Of a DNA stretch of 64,000 bases, positions 63,225 through 64,000 are shown piece after piece. The stretch comes from a virus. Position 1 is the stretch's first letter; every line of letters starts with the position of its first letter. The position numbers and the translations under genes are program-made. The notes beneath the pieces were generated by a model. That model did no database searches. It had not been told where the DNA came from and worked only from the letters and a program-made list of their open reading frames with translations. The stretch lies in the IMG/VR virus record IMGVR_UViG_3300014913_000007, positions 1-64,000 of that record; one strand, written 5' to 3'.

Positions 63225-63515
63225 ATGAATAAAAAGCAAATAGAAAAACACATTAAATTCGCTCAACGGTATGGTGGAAATCCTATAACTGCATCTGGAA
63301 TATTACCTAAGAACGGCAGATTTTATGGATTAGATCCTGCATATGAACTACCTGAGCCTACTACAAAAACACATAAAGAACAACAACTGGAAAACATAGA
63401 GGGAACCTTTCAAGAAGTTGAAAATTTTGAGAGTAAACTACGTAGAGATGCTACTAAAAAGGCAAATAAAACTATTTTAGATTCAATTGTAGGTAGTATA
63501 ACAACTAGTGAATAA
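63225..63515 (+). CDS. hypothetical protein, possibly structural
   Basis: 96 aa. FAQRYGGNPITASGILPKNG and HKEQQLENIEGTFQEVENFE. It shares the phrase QLE-IE-TF-E with the next gene, suggesting related pieces. Overlaps it by 8 bp. Confidence 0.6.
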   Translation: MNKKQIEKHIKFAQRYGGNPITASGILPKNGRFYGLDPAYELPEPTTKTHKEQQLENIEGTFQEVENFESKLRRDATKKANKTILDSIVGSITTSE

Positions 63516-63825
63516 AGTAAAACAATTAGAAGAAATAGAAAACACATTTAAGGAGATAGATGCAGTACTAGATCCTAATAAGTCTTTAGTATCTAACAGT
63601 GACTTTCTCACTATGCAGCAACTAAACGCAACTATATCAAATTATGACTCTGGTATTAGTCTAGATACTAATAATGTAATTACTAACAGAATGGAACCGG
63701 AGGAATTTGTGCTCCCAAATGTTAGGCCAGCCTGCCCAATAACTGGTCAAATGTATGTTGATCCAGGTCTTGATGAGTTGTGGATCTATATGTACTCTGA
63801 ATGGAAAAAGGTCAATCTTAGTTGA
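63508..63825 (+). CDS. tail/neck-like structural protein
   Basis: 105 aa with GTG start. CPITGQMYVDPGLDELWIYM ending EWKKVNLS matches the 'G-x-x-Y-x-D-x-x-x-x-x-L-W-x-Y-x-x-x-x-W-x-x-V' pattern found in phage fibre and virion proteins (compare 50590-51459). Virion component by inference. Confidence 0.6.
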   Translation: MNKVKQLEEIENTFKEIDAVLDPNKSLVSNSDFLTMQQLNATISNYDSGISLDTNNVITNRMEPEEFVLPNVRPACPITGQMYVDPGLDELWIYMYSEWKKVNLS

Positions 63826-63856
63826 CATTCAATGTAATATAGGTTAAAATACAATT

Positions 63857-64000
63857 ATGGGAAAAAATAAAATACCACTAGATAAACAAATTGATACATG
63901 CAATAGAAGAATTCAAGGACATTTAAATAATCCTAATTCTAATCCAGAAAGATTATTTAGATTGCTTGAAAGACTCGCTAAATTAGAAAATCTCGTACCT
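63857..64000 (+). CDS. partial hypothetical protein, runs off the window
   Basis: First 48 codons (MGKNKIPLDKQIDTCNRRIQ...). Helical and basic; open to the end of the window. Preceded by a TAAAAT-like box rather than a ribosome binding site. Confidence 0.55.
   Translation, partial: MGKNKIPLDKQIDTCNRRIQGHLNNPNSNPERLFRLLERLAKLENLVP

Noticed and set aside
1-64000. Stop-codon reassignment, as in some large gut phages.
   Set aside because: Recognisable proteins (uS2, RtcB, ThyX, Cca) run full length with the standard code and end at TAA, TAG and TGA alike.

Overview
The window is 64 kb of AT-rich, gene-dense, almost intron-free DNA with about 125 protein genes, many of them tiny, in short units that switch strand often. 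The mix (an intein-split UvsW-like helicase, RuvB-like ATPase, Rad52-like annealing protein, ThyX, an orphan Dam-type methylase, homing endonucleases, fibre-like proteins, RtcB, an RNA ligase, a CCA-adding enzyme and its own sigma factor) points to the genome of a very large double-stranded DNA bacteriophage. No terminase, capsid or portal gene is in view, so phage rather than megaplasmid is an inference. I saw no tRNA genes, rRNA, CRISPR array or insertion sequence. The host cannot be named from this sequence.

Layout. 1-8.2 kb: a leftward block of small acidic proteins of unknown function. 8.2-19 kb: a regulatory and accessory zone with large non-coding stretches, repeats and operator-like dyads, and a dispersed family of small proteins ending in a W-[FY]-x-x-[RY]-type motif (further members up to 30 kb). 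19-25 kb: DNA metabolism (RuvB-like, helicase with intein, probable single-strand-binding protein). 25-35 kb: mixed small genes, a SemiSWEET-like transporter, an SMC/RecF-type ATPase, a deaminase and a radical SAM protein. 35-50.5 kb: RNA repair and translation (RtcB, CCA-adding enzyme, nucleotidyltransferase, ribosomal protein uS2, RNA ligase, sigma factor, RlmN-like radical SAM protein) mixed with a phosphorelay (REC-HPt protein, hybrid histidine kinase) and a second SemiSWEET-like gene. 50.5-64 kb: fibre-like proteins, HNH-like nuclease, Dam methylase, phosphohexomutase homologue, ThyX, Rad52-like protein, Clp-type ATPase and possible structural genes.

The most striking feature is the transcription signals. 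About 35 intergenic sites match the flagellar sigma-28 (FliA) promoter TAAAGTTT-N11-GCCGATAA, several of them perfectly or nearly so, and almost all lie just upstream of a gene in the right orientation. Nine more sites match the sigma-54 signature (TTGGCAC-like, then GG-N10-GC spacing, then TTGCT) and share a conserved AGATC tail. A third class looks like ordinary host sigma-70 (TTGACA-N17-TATAAT) and dominates the right-hand third. Many sigma-28-type sites and several sigma-70-type ones place the expected transcription start at or next to the start codon, predicting leaderless mRNAs. The phage therefore seems wired into the alternative sigma factors that many bacteria use for flagellar gene control, or to imitate them with its own sigma factor at 47.4 kb.

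All functional calls are from reading motifs by eye; no database search was possible. Starts were moved from the longest frame where a promoter, overlap or ribosome binding site argued for it.
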